From Bacteroidales bacterium UBA4788 (GTDB taxonomy: Bacteria > Bacteroidota > Bacteroidia > Bacteroidales > VadinHA17), in assembly GCA_002402965.1 (NCBI GenBank), contig DHGW01000067.1, forward strand, positions 42,609 to 60,021: a DNA stretch of 17,413 bases. The letters run 5' to 3'. The notes beneath the pieces were generated by a model. It did not search any database and was not told the DNA's origin. It saw only the letters and a program-made list of their open reading frames with translations. The translations under genes and the position numbers were made by a program. This document shows, piece after piece, positions 1-7,304 of this stretch (position 1 is the stretch's first letter; every line of letters starts with the position of its first letter).

Positions 1-14
1 TAGGCAATAGTGCC

Positions 15-104
15 GGATTCATTTAGCTCGTAGAGCTTAAAGCATTGTAGATGAATGGATTCCCAAACCTTTGGCCGTAGGCCATAAAGCATTGTAAGAG
101 ACCC
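15..104. repeat. Two tandem copies of a small hairpin repeat
   Basis: Two units begin with GGATTC at 15 and 57. Each holds a short hairpin with the same GTA loop, then the same 12 bases TAAAGCATTGTA (38-49 and 85-96). The stems differ but stay paired: AGCTC/GAGCT at 25-29 and 33-37, and TGGCC/GGCCA around 72-84. TTT precedes both stems. In the first unit an outer pair, ATTCAT (18-23) with ATGAAT (51-56), encloses the hairpin. A further small inverted repeat, GGCA/TGCC at 3-14, lies just to the left, so the array may continue beyond the window. The units lie directly downstream of the C1q-like gene on the minus strand. No T-run follows the hairpins in that direction, so they do not look like an intrinsic terminator. 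A REP-like mobile hairpin or a structured 3'-UTR element are the alternatives. The element family is not recognised. Confidence 0.6.
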
Positions 105-114
105 GGATATTTTT

Positions 115-1086
115 CTAGTAAACCCTGAATCCGGAGAAATAACCCTGCTCGATCCCTGTTGGGTAATTAGTTGTATTCCGGATCAATACCGTGATAGTAT
201 TAGACGGTGCCAGCCTCATGGTAATGCTGCCCATTGATATTCCTGAACTTGCAGAATTAATGATTACCTCCTCGCGGTCATCAACAATTTTCAGGATTAC
301 CTGTATGCCGCTAGGGATATCCGTGGCTACATTAAAGGTGTATATCCCCTCGGAAGGAGGCCTGAATTCACCGGTTGATGTATTGTAATTACCTCCGACA
401 TTGTAGTTGGATTCGGTGCTGGCATCATCAAAGACTACCTTTACCTCTGTATGGGCAGGTAATGTGACTGTTGCACCTTCGCTAAGACTTGCCCTGAACG
501 CCACCATCGTTTCAAGCGTAACTCCCTGACCTCCCGTAATGTTAAGCCGTCTTGTGGAAGAGTTGTACTCAAGATCCTGTAACTCATTCACCGGATCAGT
601 ATCAATTGTAACAGACTCATCCACCCCTGAGATCGAGAGCTTGTTGCCCACAACCGTCAATTCCTGCAGAAGAGTTTTCCCGGCATAGAGTGCGTACGGC
701 ACTGACATGAAGGAGATGGTACCCATTCTTTTCCATCCGTTGCCAAGGTCAATATCGACCTGAAGAGAATGGTTTCCGGTTGACCAGTCAATCCCCGCAA
801 AAGTGCCCCTGAGAGCCTCTCCGTTACCGATAATGAGGGAAAAGACCCCGTACTGCGATGTTGTTGTATGGTGCAGCTCTTCATAGACAGTCTCCGTCCC
901 GGCAAGTATGGCGAACTTCACGTCAACAGGTTTATTTTTAATCTCACCGCCGGCATCGCGGGCCACAGCCTGATAATGTATTCCCGGCGGGACGGTTCCT
1001 GACTCCTGTCCCATGACAAACCCTTCTCCTGCAATGGAAAAGAGTACAGCCAGTATAAAACAGTTGAGAAATCTTTGCATTTTCAT
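115..1086 (-). CDS. Secreted protein with C-terminal C1q/TNF-like domain
   Basis: Predicted 323-residue exported protein. A hydrophobic signal peptide covers about residues 1-26. Residues 32-140 form a domain common in secreted Bacteroidota proteins, starting PPGIHYQAVARD and ending SVPYALYAGK. Residues 141-190 are a short stalk-like stretch with alternating hydrophobic positions (LTVVGNKLSI, then DPVNELQDLEY). Residues 195-323 resemble a C1q-like jelly roll: it opens VAFRASLS, contains VVFDDA, YNTSTGEFRPPSEGIYTFNV, and ends YFSGFRVY. Such domains usually trimerise and mediate binding, so a surface or matrix adhesin-like role is inferred; no ligand can be named. No T9SS C-terminal domain is visible. 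The gene starts 4 bases after the stop of the T9SS cargo gene and is probably co-transcribed with it. MKMQ versus MQ as the start is undecided. Confidence 0.75.
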   Translation of the reverse strand: MKMQRFLNCFILAVLFSIAGEGFVMGQESGTVPPGIHYQAVARDAGGEIKNKPVDVKFAILAGTETVYEELHHTTTSQYGVFSLIIGNGEALRGTFAGIDWSTGNHSLQVDIDLGNGWKRMGTISFMSVPYALYAGKTLLQELTVVGNKLSISGVDESVTIDTDPVNELQDLEYNSSTRRLNITGGQGVTLETMVAFRASLSEGATVTLPAHTEVKVVFDDASTESNYNVGGNYNTSTGEFRPPSEGIYTFNVATDIPSGIQVILKIVDDREEVIINSASSGISMGSITMRLAPSNTITVLIRNTTNYPTGIEQGYFSGFRVY

Positions 1087-1090
1087 CGAT

Positions 1091-1636
1091 TTACATCTTT
1101 AGAATCTTCGCTTCATCAACTTCGCCATCAGACCTGACCACCCTGACCAGGTAAAGACCTTTATACCAGGTCTGCATATCTATCAGTCTCTTATAATAGT
1201 AACCGCCGTTTGAATATGTGCTCCAACCATCCTCAGACAGGTCAAGCACTTCGTTGTAGATTATGGCACCCGCAATATTTGATACAGTAATTTTATAGGA
1301 CCATGGAAGTGCGACTCCGGCAAAGATTTCCATTGTCAATAGACCATCTTTATCCCCTTCCACTGATACCGGGTTCGGATAAAACCTGACACCACTGTCA
1401 TCAGACGGATCCGGCTTAATGACGATACCTGGCTGCTGGAATCCCTGTGTCAGACTGATCTCCTCCGATGTAATAAGCTGAACCATTGCCTCCCCTACGG
1501 TATGCTGGTAGAAGATGGCGATATTGGTGTTATAGTGTACGGCAGCTCCCGAGACAATTACCTTGTGCGACAGTTCCTGCGAAAAAGTCAGAGAGCAGGC
1601 AAGAGTGATTATTATACTTGTAAACAACCCCTTCAT
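1091..1636 (-). CDS. Small T9SS cargo protein with C-terminal sorting domain
   Basis: 181-residue secreted protein starting MKGLFTS. The frame stays open upstream to 1822, but that part lies inside the flippase gene; MKGLFTSIIITLACSLTFSQ is a clear signal peptide, so 1636 is the start. After it comes a region ending VGEAMV...LTQGFQQP, a motif common in short Bacteroidota surface proteins. From FYPNP onward (about residue 89) the sequence matches a type A T9SS sorting domain: a central KITVSNIAGAIIY strand and a final GLYLVRV...AKILKM. These domains direct passage across the outer membrane and are then removed or anchored. Almost nothing besides the LTQGF region and the sorting domain is present, so the mature protein is small and its role is unknown. 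It lies 41 bases after the flippase stop and 4 bases before the C1q-like gene. Confidence 0.8.
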   Translation of the reverse strand: MKGLFTSIIITLACSLTFSQELSHKVIVSGAAVHYNTNIAIFYQHTVGEAMVQLITSEEISLTQGFQQPGIVIKPDPSDDSGVRFYPNPVSVEGDKDGLLTMEIFAGVALPWSYKITVSNIAGAIIYNEVLDLSEDGWSTYSNGGYYYKRLIDMQTWYKGLYLVRVVRSDGEVDEAKILKM

Positions 1637-1662
1637 ATCACAAACCCGAGTATAATTCAACC

Positions 1663-1670
1663 CAAAAATA
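1663..1670 (-). promoter_or_regulatory. Possible -7 promoter element before T9SS cargo gene
   Basis: On the minus strand this reads TATTTTTG, an exact match to the Bacteroidota -7 consensus TAnnTTTG, about 26 bases before the start codon. I see no good -33 TTTG at the expected distance, and the site abuts the flippase stop codon, so it may only be an internal promoter or chance. Confidence 0.3.
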
Positions 1671-1677
1671 ACACTTT

Positions 1678-3189
1678 TTATGCAGAACCGGGCCTTTCCG
1701 TCAACAGTTTGAGGCTTTTGAGAGGTTCGGTGAACCTGAAGACGAGGGCGAGAAGGAGTCCTGCAGCCATCTGTATTGCCGCTGCTGCCATCCAGGAAAG
1801 TCCTGTCCGCCGCAGGAGCCATCCGGCAAGTAAGGTAAGAACAAGCATGAGGATATATGCTAAAATCCTCCCTGTGCCTGTGAATCCGGCTATCATCCTT
1901 CCCGCACCATTAATCCCGGTCACGGCCCGTTCCGAGCCGGCAGACCCGGGCATTGTCCTCCCGACAGACAACATGCATGCTGCTGCCACAAGAGCCTGTG
2001 TTGACAGGGCAGTTATTGCCGCGCCGGCAGGGCCAAGATCCGGGATGAGTATCCTGTTAAGTACTATATTAGTGAACATACCCGATAAAGTTATTGCTCC
2101 CAGCAGCTTCAGCTTACCTGCAGCGGTAAGCATGGTGCTGAAGATGAATACTGCCCCCACGGGCACCAGTGTCAGCATCAGCAGTCTGAAAGCGTCTGTT
2201 GCTGTCTCCGCCGGTGACGCATACAGAAGATCAAGCATCTCTCCCGGGAAGGTGGCGAGGGTCACTGCCGCTATACCCAGCGGGGCAAGCAACATACGCC
2301 CCGCCATGGCCGCCAGGGGCATGATATTCCTGCCCGATGCCAGTCCCCTGGTCATGATGGGCAGAAGCAATCCGCCAAACATCATGGGTATCATGGCCAG
2401 TGCATCGAAGAGACGGAACGCCTGCGCATAGTTACCGGCCTCCGTGGCCCCCTGAGGCAGCAGCCGTTCAATCATCACAGAATCAATCCTCCAGTACAGA
2501 GTCATGGAGAACACCACTGCTGCATAGGGCAGTCCAGTTACAATGATGCCTTTCAGCACACTGGCATCAGGCTTCACTCCCGAAACCCCGCCTCTTCGCA
2601 CAACAATTATGAAAGCGGTGCACATAACCGTAAAGTATGCTGCCGTCTGAGCCCATATGAACCACTCTATCCTGAACTCACCGCCTGCGATCCCTCCCCA
2701 CAGAAGCACTGAGCAGATGATGACCATCACGAGCCGGTCAGCCACAGACAGTAGACTGTCGAGGTACAGGTACTGCATGCCGCTTATGTTTGAACGCAGC
2801 CAGAGGATCATGGAGGCCATCACCTGGTTGAGCATCAGCACAAGCAGCATTGACAGCTGATGCTTTTCGTAGCCAAGGGCGAAGGCCACGGTGAGGGTAA
2901 CAAGGAAATAAGCAACTGTTAAAAGCAGCCTCAGGAGCAATACGTTGCCAAAATAAAGCCTCACTCTTGACGGGTCTGCTGATACGGCCCTGTTATTGAA
3001 TCCCGATAGTCCCATATCGAGAAGAAGGGTAAAGAGCACGGAGAAGCTGAAGAGGGAAAAATAATTGCCATAAGTGGTCTCGCCGACCACGTTCTGAACG
3101 GTCCGGTCGATTCCCAGCACCCAGAATGCCTTGACCAGGATGCTCACCGTCAGGAGGAACAGGATATTGATAAGAAACTTTCGCCTCAA
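1678..3189 (-). CDS. Polysaccharide flippase (MOP superfamily, Wzx-like)
   Basis: 503-residue integral membrane protein with hydrophobic segments along its full length, consistent with the 12-14 helices of oligosaccharide flippases in the MOP/MATE superfamily. The N-terminal half shows typical features: TYGNYFSLFSFSVLFTLLLDMGL (seen here as alternating polar and hydrophobic stretches near residues 39-61), then NNRAVS, and a glycine-rich middle with the YWRIDSVMIERLLP segment near residue 225. It would move lipid-linked glycan units across the inner membrane. The first in-frame start is TTG at 3187-3189; no ATG lies between it and the upstream stop at 3232-3234, and the next Met is near residue 59, past the first helix. 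It diverges from a glycosyltransferase gene, which supports a surface-glycan role; the substrate is unknown. Confidence 0.85.
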   Translation of the reverse strand: MRRKFLINILFLLTVSILVKAFWVLGIDRTVQNVVGETTYGNYFSLFSFSVLFTLLLDMGLSGFNNRAVSADPSRVRLYFGNVLLLRLLLTVAYFLVTLTVAFALGYEKHQLSMLLVLMLNQVMASMILWLRSNISGMQYLYLDSLLSVADRLVMVIICSVLLWGGIAGGEFRIEWFIWAQTAAYFTVMCTAFIIVVRRGGVSGVKPDASVLKGIIVTGLPYAAVVFSMTLYWRIDSVMIERLLPQGATEAGNYAQAFRLFDALAMIPMMFGGLLLPIMTRGLASGRNIMPLAAMAGRMLLAPLGIAAVTLATFPGEMLDLLYASPAETATDAFRLLMLTLVPVGAVFIFSTMLTAAGKLKLLGAITLSGMFTNIVLNRILIPDLGPAGAAITALSTQALVAAACMLSVGRTMPGSAGSERAVTGINGAGRMIAGFTGTGRILAYILMLVLTLLAGWLLRRTGLSWMAAAAIQMAAGLLLALVFRFTEPLKSLKLLTERPGSA

Positions 3190-3220
3190 GTCAGTCTGTC
3201 GTCGATTAAAGAATGGATGC

Positions 3221-3254
3221 CAAATTATAAATTAATTGCCACATTTGTAATCAA
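3221..3254 (-). promoter_or_regulatory. Possible promoter for the flippase unit
   Basis: On the minus strand TATAATTTG (3221-3229) resembles TAnnTTTG with one extra base, and a TTG (3252-3254) lies 22 bases upstream as a possible -33 element. The leader before the TTG start would be about 25-30 bases. This lies in the divergent gap shared with the glycosyltransferase gene. Weak but well placed. Confidence 0.3.
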
Positions 3255-3270
3255 GAAGAGGCTGCGGAAG

Positions 3271-4404
3271 ATGATCATTGCAATAAATGCGCGCACACTC
3301 AGGTCAGTGCCCCGTGACGGCATCGGGTGGTTCACCCTCGAGGTGATAAGGGGAATGGTTAAAAACCATCCGGGGCACCGGTTTGTGCTTATCGGTGACA
3401 GAAAGCATGACACTCTGCCCCTGCAGGGAGCAAACGTCGGGTATGTAACAATACCTCTGCGTACCGCTCATCCTCTTCTATGGCATGTATGGCATGAGTA
3501 TCTCCTTCCGCCGGTGTTAAAGAGAATCAGGGCTGATGTTTTCCTGGCACCTGACGGCATGATGCCTCTGCGCACTGATGTACCATGCATCCCTGTCATC
3601 CACGATCTGAACCACGAGCACCGCCCGGGTGACATTCCCCGGGGCGAATGCAGGTATTACCGCCGGCGGTTCCCGCTCTTTGCAGAAAAAGGAGCGCGGG
3701 TGGCAACCGTCTCGCACTTCTCAGCCGGTGACATAGCAGTCACATATGGAATAAGCAGTGACAGGATAGATGTTGTGCCCAATGGTGTTGCGGAGATATA
3801 CTCACCCCCCCTGCCCGGTGAGGCTGAGGAGACGCGGAGGCAGTATGCCGGCGGCAGGCCTTACTTTCTCTTTGTGAGCAACTTCTCGCCTCGCAAGAAT
3901 GTTGAGGCGGTGATCAGGGCGTTTGAGATCTTCAGGCATAACGGCGGAGGTGATCATGTTCTTCTTCTCGCAGGGCGAAGGCTTTATCTGACGCGTGAGA
4001 TGGACAGGCAGCTTGACGCATCACCTTACGGTAAGGATATTCTCTTCACCGGACCGGTTACGCGCGATGTGCTGCGCCGGCTTTACGGCGCTGCCGAGGC
4101 GCTTACTTTCGTGCCGTGGCTGGAGGGGTTCGGCATACCCGTGGTGGAGGCGCAGCGGTGCGGTGCGCCGTGCATCCTGTCCGACAGCTCATCACTCCCC
4201 GAGGTGAGCGGCGGCGCGGCGCTCTGCGTCAGCCCCGCTGACGCAGGTGCCATAGCGGACGCTATGGCACGCCTCGTCACCGACGGCGCGCTGCGCCGCC
4301 GCCTCTCATCCGAAGGCCAGGCTAACTCCCTCAGGTATACATGGGAAAATGCCGCAGAGGAGATGTGGAAATCAATCATGAAGGCAACAGGAGGCGACAA
4401 GTAA
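3271..4404 (+). CDS. Glycosyltransferase family 4 (GT-B fold)
   Basis: 377-residue protein starting MIIAINARTL, the usual first strand of GT4 enzymes. An upstream ATG at 3217 would add 18 residues with no family match, and AAGAAGAGG lies shortly before 3271. The N-terminal half has the R-x-G-I-G-x-F/Y acceptor-side loop (RDGIGWFTLE) and the PVIHDLNHE strand. The C-terminal half has FLFVSNFSPRKNVEAVIRAF, the nucleotide-sugar binding core, and the E-x7-E motif in WLEGFGIPVVEA (Glu285 and Glu293). It probably transfers a hexose from a nucleotide sugar to a lipid-linked glycan at the cytoplasmic face, perhaps making substrate for the divergent flippase (inference). Its TAA stop shares a base with the ATG of rnhB. 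The last third is markedly richer in GC than the surroundings and holds a chain of hairpins (see findings). Confidence 0.88.
   Translation: MIIAINARTLRSVPRDGIGWFTLEVIRGMVKNHPGHRFVLIGDRKHDTLPLQGANVGYVTIPLRTAHPLLWHVWHEYLLPPVLKRIRADVFLAPDGMMPLRTDVPCIPVIHDLNHEHRPGDIPRGECRYYRRRFPLFAEKGARVATVSHFSAGDIAVTYGISSDRIDVVPNGVAEIYSPPLPGEAEETRRQYAGGRPYFLFVSNFSPRKNVEAVIRAFEIFRHNGGGDHVLLLAGRRLYLTREMDRQLDASPYGKDILFTGPVTRDVLRRLYGAAEALTFVPWLEGFGIPVVEAQRCGAPCILSDSSSLPEVSGGAALCVSPADAGAIADAMARLVTDGALRRRLSSEGQANSLRYTWENAAEEMWKSIMKATGGDK
4224..4298. repeat. Three consecutive perfect inverted repeats within the GT4 gene
   Basis: Inside the coding sequence: CTGCGTCAGC pairs with GCTGACGCAG around a CCC loop (4224-4246); directly adjacent, GTGCCATAGCG pairs with CGCTATGGCAC around a GA loop (4247-4270); then CGGCGC pairs with GCGCCG around GCT (4284-4298). 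All pairs are perfect. They encode the segment VSPADAGAIADAMARLVTDG. Function unknown. Confidence 0.6.
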
Positions 4405-5006
4405 TGCTTAAACCTTTCTTCAAAGACGGTATCCGTGAAGCCGGATGCGACGAGGCAGGCCGCGGATGCCTGGCCGGACCCGTATACGCTGCCGCAGTCA
4501 TCCTCCCTAAGAGATACCGCAACAGTGAGTTGAACGACTCAAAGAAACTGACCGCAAAACAGCGCGAACGGCTGCGCACAGAGATACTCTCGGCGGCAAC
4601 GGCATGGAGCATCGCCTCCTGCTCAAATACAGAGATAGACAGCATGAACATTCTCCGTGCCTCGATAACCGCCATGCACAGGGCTATAGACGGATTGGCA
4701 GTCAAACCCCTCCTCCTGCTTATAGACGGAAACAGGTTCTACATGTACGGAGACATCCCCCATCAGACTATAATCCGGGGCGATGCCACCTACCTCTCCA
4801 TCGCGGCAGCATCAGTGCTTGCAAAAACGGAACGTGACCGACATATGGAGGAACTCGATGCCCTCTGCCCCTGCTACGGCTGGAGACAAAACAAAGGCTA
4901 TCCCACCCCTGAGCACCGCAGGGCCATAGCCGCACATGGTACCAGCCCGTATCACCGCCTCACATTCAACCTTACAGATCTGCAGAGGGAACTCCCTTTC
5001 TTATAA
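4404..5006 (+). CDS. rnhB: Ribonuclease HII
   Basis: 200-residue enzyme that cuts the RNA strand of RNA-DNA hybrids and removes single ribonucleotides built into DNA; cytoplasmic. The family signature is complete: CDEAGRG with Asp16 and Glu17, LLLIDGN with Asp108, and RGDATYLSIAAASVLAKTERD with Asp127, giving the four acidic metal ligands. The C-terminal part has the expected GYPTPEHRRAI and SPYHRLTF segments. The frame extends upstream into the glycosyltransferase gene, but MLKPFFKDGI at 4404 gives the normal N-terminus and length. Its ATG shares the A of the preceding TAA stop, so translation is probably coupled to the glycosyltransferase, an unrelated function. No clear terminator follows. 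Confidence 0.96.
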   Translation: MLKPFFKDGIREAGCDEAGRGCLAGPVYAAAVILPKRYRNSELNDSKKLTAKQRERLRTEILSAATAWSIASCSNTEIDSMNILRASITAMHRAIDGLAVKPLLLLIDGNRFYMYGDIPHQTIIRGDATYLSIAAASVLAKTERDRHMEELDALCPCYGWRQNKGYPTPEHRRAIAAHGTSPYHRLTFNLTDLQRELPFL

Positions 5007-5041
5007 AATGTTAAAATCACTTTCCTGATTGGGGATTTTGA

Positions 5042-5049
5042 TATCTTTG
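5042..5049 (+). promoter_or_regulatory. -7 promoter element for the S46 peptidase gene
   Basis: TATCTTTG matches TAnnTTTG exactly. A TTTC at 5021-5024 is a possible weak -33 element 17 bases upstream. The leader to the ATG at 5082 would be about 25-30 bases. Confidence 0.5.
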
Positions 5050-5081
5050 GTTCCTGACTTAAATCAACAACTACTTAAATC

Positions 5082-7226
5082 ATGAGAAAACTACCAGCAA
5101 TTATTGTTATCCTTGTAACCTTCTCAGCCTCACAGGTAAGGGCTGATGAAGGCATGTGGCTGTTGCCGCTCATTGAAAAGCTCAACATCGGCACCATGAC
5201 CGAGATGGGGCTCAAACTGACCGCTGAAGACATCTACAGCATCAACCAGGCAAGCCTGAAAGACGCCATCGTCATCTTCGGCGGCGGCTGCACGGGCGAG
5301 ATCGTTTCCCCCCAGGGCCTGCTGCTTACAAATCATCATTGCGGTTACGGCCAGATACAGAGCCACAGCACCGTTGAACACGACTACCTGAACAACGGCT
5401 TCTGGGCCATGTCAAAGGAAGAGGAGCTTCCCAACCCCGGCCTAAGCGTCACTTTCCTCATCCGTATTGAGGACGTCACCGGAAGAGTCCTGGGCAAGAC
5501 CACCCCTGACATGACCGAAGCGGCACGCCGCGATGCCATCATGGCTGAAAGCACCGCCATCACCGATGAGGCTAAAAAGGGAAACAACTACAGCGCCCGC
5601 GTGCAATCATTCTACAGCGGAAACCAGTATTTCCTCCTCATTTATGAAAGCTATAGCGATGTAAGACTGGTAGGCACGCCCCCCAACTCAATCGGAAAAT
5701 TCGGACATGATACCGACAACTGGGAATGGCCGCGCCATACCGGCGACTTCAGCGTGTTCAGGGTCTACATGAGCCCCGACGGCAAACCGGCTCAGTACTC
5801 AAAGGAAAATGTACCCCTCAAACCAAAACACTACCTGCCCGTATCAATAAAGAACCTGCAGAAGAACGATTTTGCCATGGTGATGGGTTATCCCGGCGGC
5901 ACCACAAGGTACATGACCTCCTACGAGGCTGATGAAGCCATGAAGATCACCAACGCCAACAGGATCAAGATCCGCGGCGAACGCCTGGCGATATGGATGA
6001 AGGACATGAAGGCCGACCCGAAGGTGAACATCCAGTACGCCTCCAAATACTCAGGAATATCCAACTACTGGAAATTCTCCATCGGCCAGAACGAAGGACT
6101 GACCCGTCTCCGCACTGCGGAAAAGAAAGCCGCATTCGAAGCTGACTTCATGAAGTGGGTCAACGCTGACCCGGCCCGCGTCGCCAAATACGGCAACGCT
6201 CTCTCACTCATAGAGAACGCCGTTAAGGGAAGGGCAGAGAAGTACAACGTTTCACAGTATATCAGAGAAGCACTCTCAATGGAACTGATAAACTTCGCCG
6301 GCCAGATGACAATGCTTGAAGAGGCCCTTGCAAGTAAGGACAAGGAGAGAATCGACGGCATCACAGGCAGGATGAAAAGATTTACTGAAAATTTCTACGG
6401 CAATTATAACTATCCCACCGACCAGAAGACAACAAAAGCGATGATGAAGCTCTACAGGGCGGACATCGACCCGAAGTACTGGCCATCGTTTTACAAGCTG
6501 ATCGACACGAAGTTCAAAGGTAATACTGACGCCTTTGTGGATAACATCTTCGCGAAGTCGATCTTCGTCTCCAGGGAGAAACTGGCCGCTTTTCTCGAGG
6601 CTCCCAGCCTGAAGGTTCTTCAGAAGGATCCGGCTTATATCGTTGCCAAATCAATCAATGAACTGGGGGCATCTGTTCAGAAGGATCTTCAGGGTTTTAA
6701 TGCTGATCTCTCAAAGGGACAGCGTCTCTACCTGGCAGGTGCGATGGAATATCAGCCGGACAAAACGCAGTACCCCGATGCCAACTCCACCATGAGGCTC
6801 ACCTACGGCAAAGTGCTCGATTACTATCCGTATGATGCAGTTCATTATAACTGGTATACAACCCTTGACGGTGTTGTTCAGAAATACAAGCCAGGTGATT
6901 ATGAATTCGACCTGCCCCAGAGACTGATCGACCTGAACAGCCGTAAGGAGTATGGACGTTACGCAGCCACCGGGGGTCACCTCCCTGTCTGTTTTACTAC
7001 GGACAATGACATCACCGGCGGTAACTCCGGCAGTCCGGTCATCAATGGCAACGGCGAACTCATCGGCCTGGCCTTTGACGGTAACTGGGAGGCTATGACC
7101 GGCAACATTGCGTTTGAGCCTGACCTGCAGAGGTGCATTTGCGTTGACATACGCTATGTGCTGTGGGTGATGGATATCTATTCAGGTGCAGGTTACCTGC
7201 TCAACGAAATGGATATCAGGAATTAA
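5082..7226 (+). CDS. S46 family dipeptidyl-peptidase (DPP7-like)
   Basis: 714 residues, the usual length of DPP7/DPP11. A signal peptide ends near Ala21, giving a mature start DEGMW, typical of the family. The serine-protease triad is visible: His86 in TNHHCGYG, Asp222 in RHTGDFSVFRVY and Ser649 in GGNSGSPV. Family S46 enzymes release dipeptides from peptide N-termini in the periplasm and feed amino-acid-using Bacteroidota. In characterised members, the residue 18 positions after the catalytic serine sets P1 preference: Arg in DPP11 (Asp/Glu), Gly in DPP7 (hydrophobic). Here it is Gly667 (AFDGNWEAM), so DPP7-type specificity is predicted. The gene is monocistronic: own promoter-like motif upstream and a terminator 25 bases downstream. 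No T9SS domain is present, consistent with a periplasmic location. Confidence 0.95.
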   Translation: MRKLPAIIVILVTFSASQVRADEGMWLLPLIEKLNIGTMTEMGLKLTAEDIYSINQASLKDAIVIFGGGCTGEIVSPQGLLLTNHHCGYGQIQSHSTVEHDYLNNGFWAMSKEEELPNPGLSVTFLIRIEDVTGRVLGKTTPDMTEAARRDAIMAESTAITDEAKKGNNYSARVQSFYSGNQYFLLIYESYSDVRLVGTPPNSIGKFGHDTDNWEWPRHTGDFSVFRVYMSPDGKPAQYSKENVPLKPKHYLPVSIKNLQKNDFAMVMGYPGGTTRYMTSYEADEAMKITNANRIKIRGERLAIWMKDMKADPKVNIQYASKYSGISNYWKFSIGQNEGLTRLRTAEKKAAFEADFMKWVNADPARVAKYGNALSLIENAVKGRAEKYNVSQYIREALSMELINFAGQMTMLEEALASKDKERIDGITGRMKRFTENFYGNYNYPTDQKTTKAMMKLYRADIDPKYWPSFYKLIDTKFKGNTDAFVDNIFAKSIFVSREKLAAFLEAPSLKVLQKDPAYIVAKSINELGASVQKDLQGFNADLSKGQRLYLAGAMEYQPDKTQYPDANSTMRLTYGKVLDYYPYDAVHYNWYTTLDGVVQKYKPGDYEFDLPQRLIDLNSRKEYGRYAATGGHLPVCFTTDNDITGGNSGSPVINGNGELIGLAFDGNWEAMTGNIAFEPDLQRCICVDIRYVLWVMDIYSGAGYLLNEMDIRN

Positions 7227-7251
7227 TCATTGGCAAGCAGACATTAGTGAA

Positions 7252-7282
7252 AGGGTTGCCGTATAAGGCAGCCCTTTTTTTT
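7252..7282 (+). terminator. Rho-independent terminator after the S46 gene
   Basis: Stem AGGGTTGCC (7252-7260) pairs with GGCAGCCCT (7267-7275) with one G-T wobble, loop GTATAA, then a T-run to 7282. It ends the S46 transcript. Confidence 0.88.
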
Positions 7283-7283
7283 A

Positions 7284-7291
7284 TAATTTTG
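7284..7291 (+). promoter_or_regulatory. -7 promoter element for marC-rnhA
   Basis: TAATTTTG matches TAnnTTTG exactly and begins two bases after the terminator T-run. The ATG is at 7305, so the leader would be only about 8 bases. A TTG at 7256-7258 is a rather distant -33 candidate, and it lies inside the terminator stem. Confidence 0.4.
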
Positions 7292-7304
7292 CAAAAATCT
7301 TTCA

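Noticed and set aside
15..104. CRISPR-like reading of the left-edge repeats
   Set aside because: Only two units are seen, the stems differ in sequence, unit lengths differ by about 5 bases and there is no uniform spacer pattern or cas gene.
1637..1822. N-terminal extension of the T9SS cargo frame
   Set aside because: It overlaps the flippase gene in another frame and would put 62 unrelated residues before a good signal peptide.
1502..2431. Long open frame (309 codons) on the plus strand
   Set aside because: It lies antisense to the flippase and T9SS cargo genes, has a low-complexity Pro/Ala/Ser composition and no recognisable domain; the minus-strand frames show clear family features.
3659..3670. 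Perfect 12-base palindrome ACCGCCGGCGGT in the GT4 gene
   Set aside because: GC-rich coding DNA with Arg-rich codons readily gives such a palindrome, and nothing around it suggests a binding site.
5013..5039. AAAATC/GATTTT inverted repeat after rnhB as terminator
   Set aside because: The stem is only 6 A/T-rich pairs with a 15-base loop and no T-run after it.
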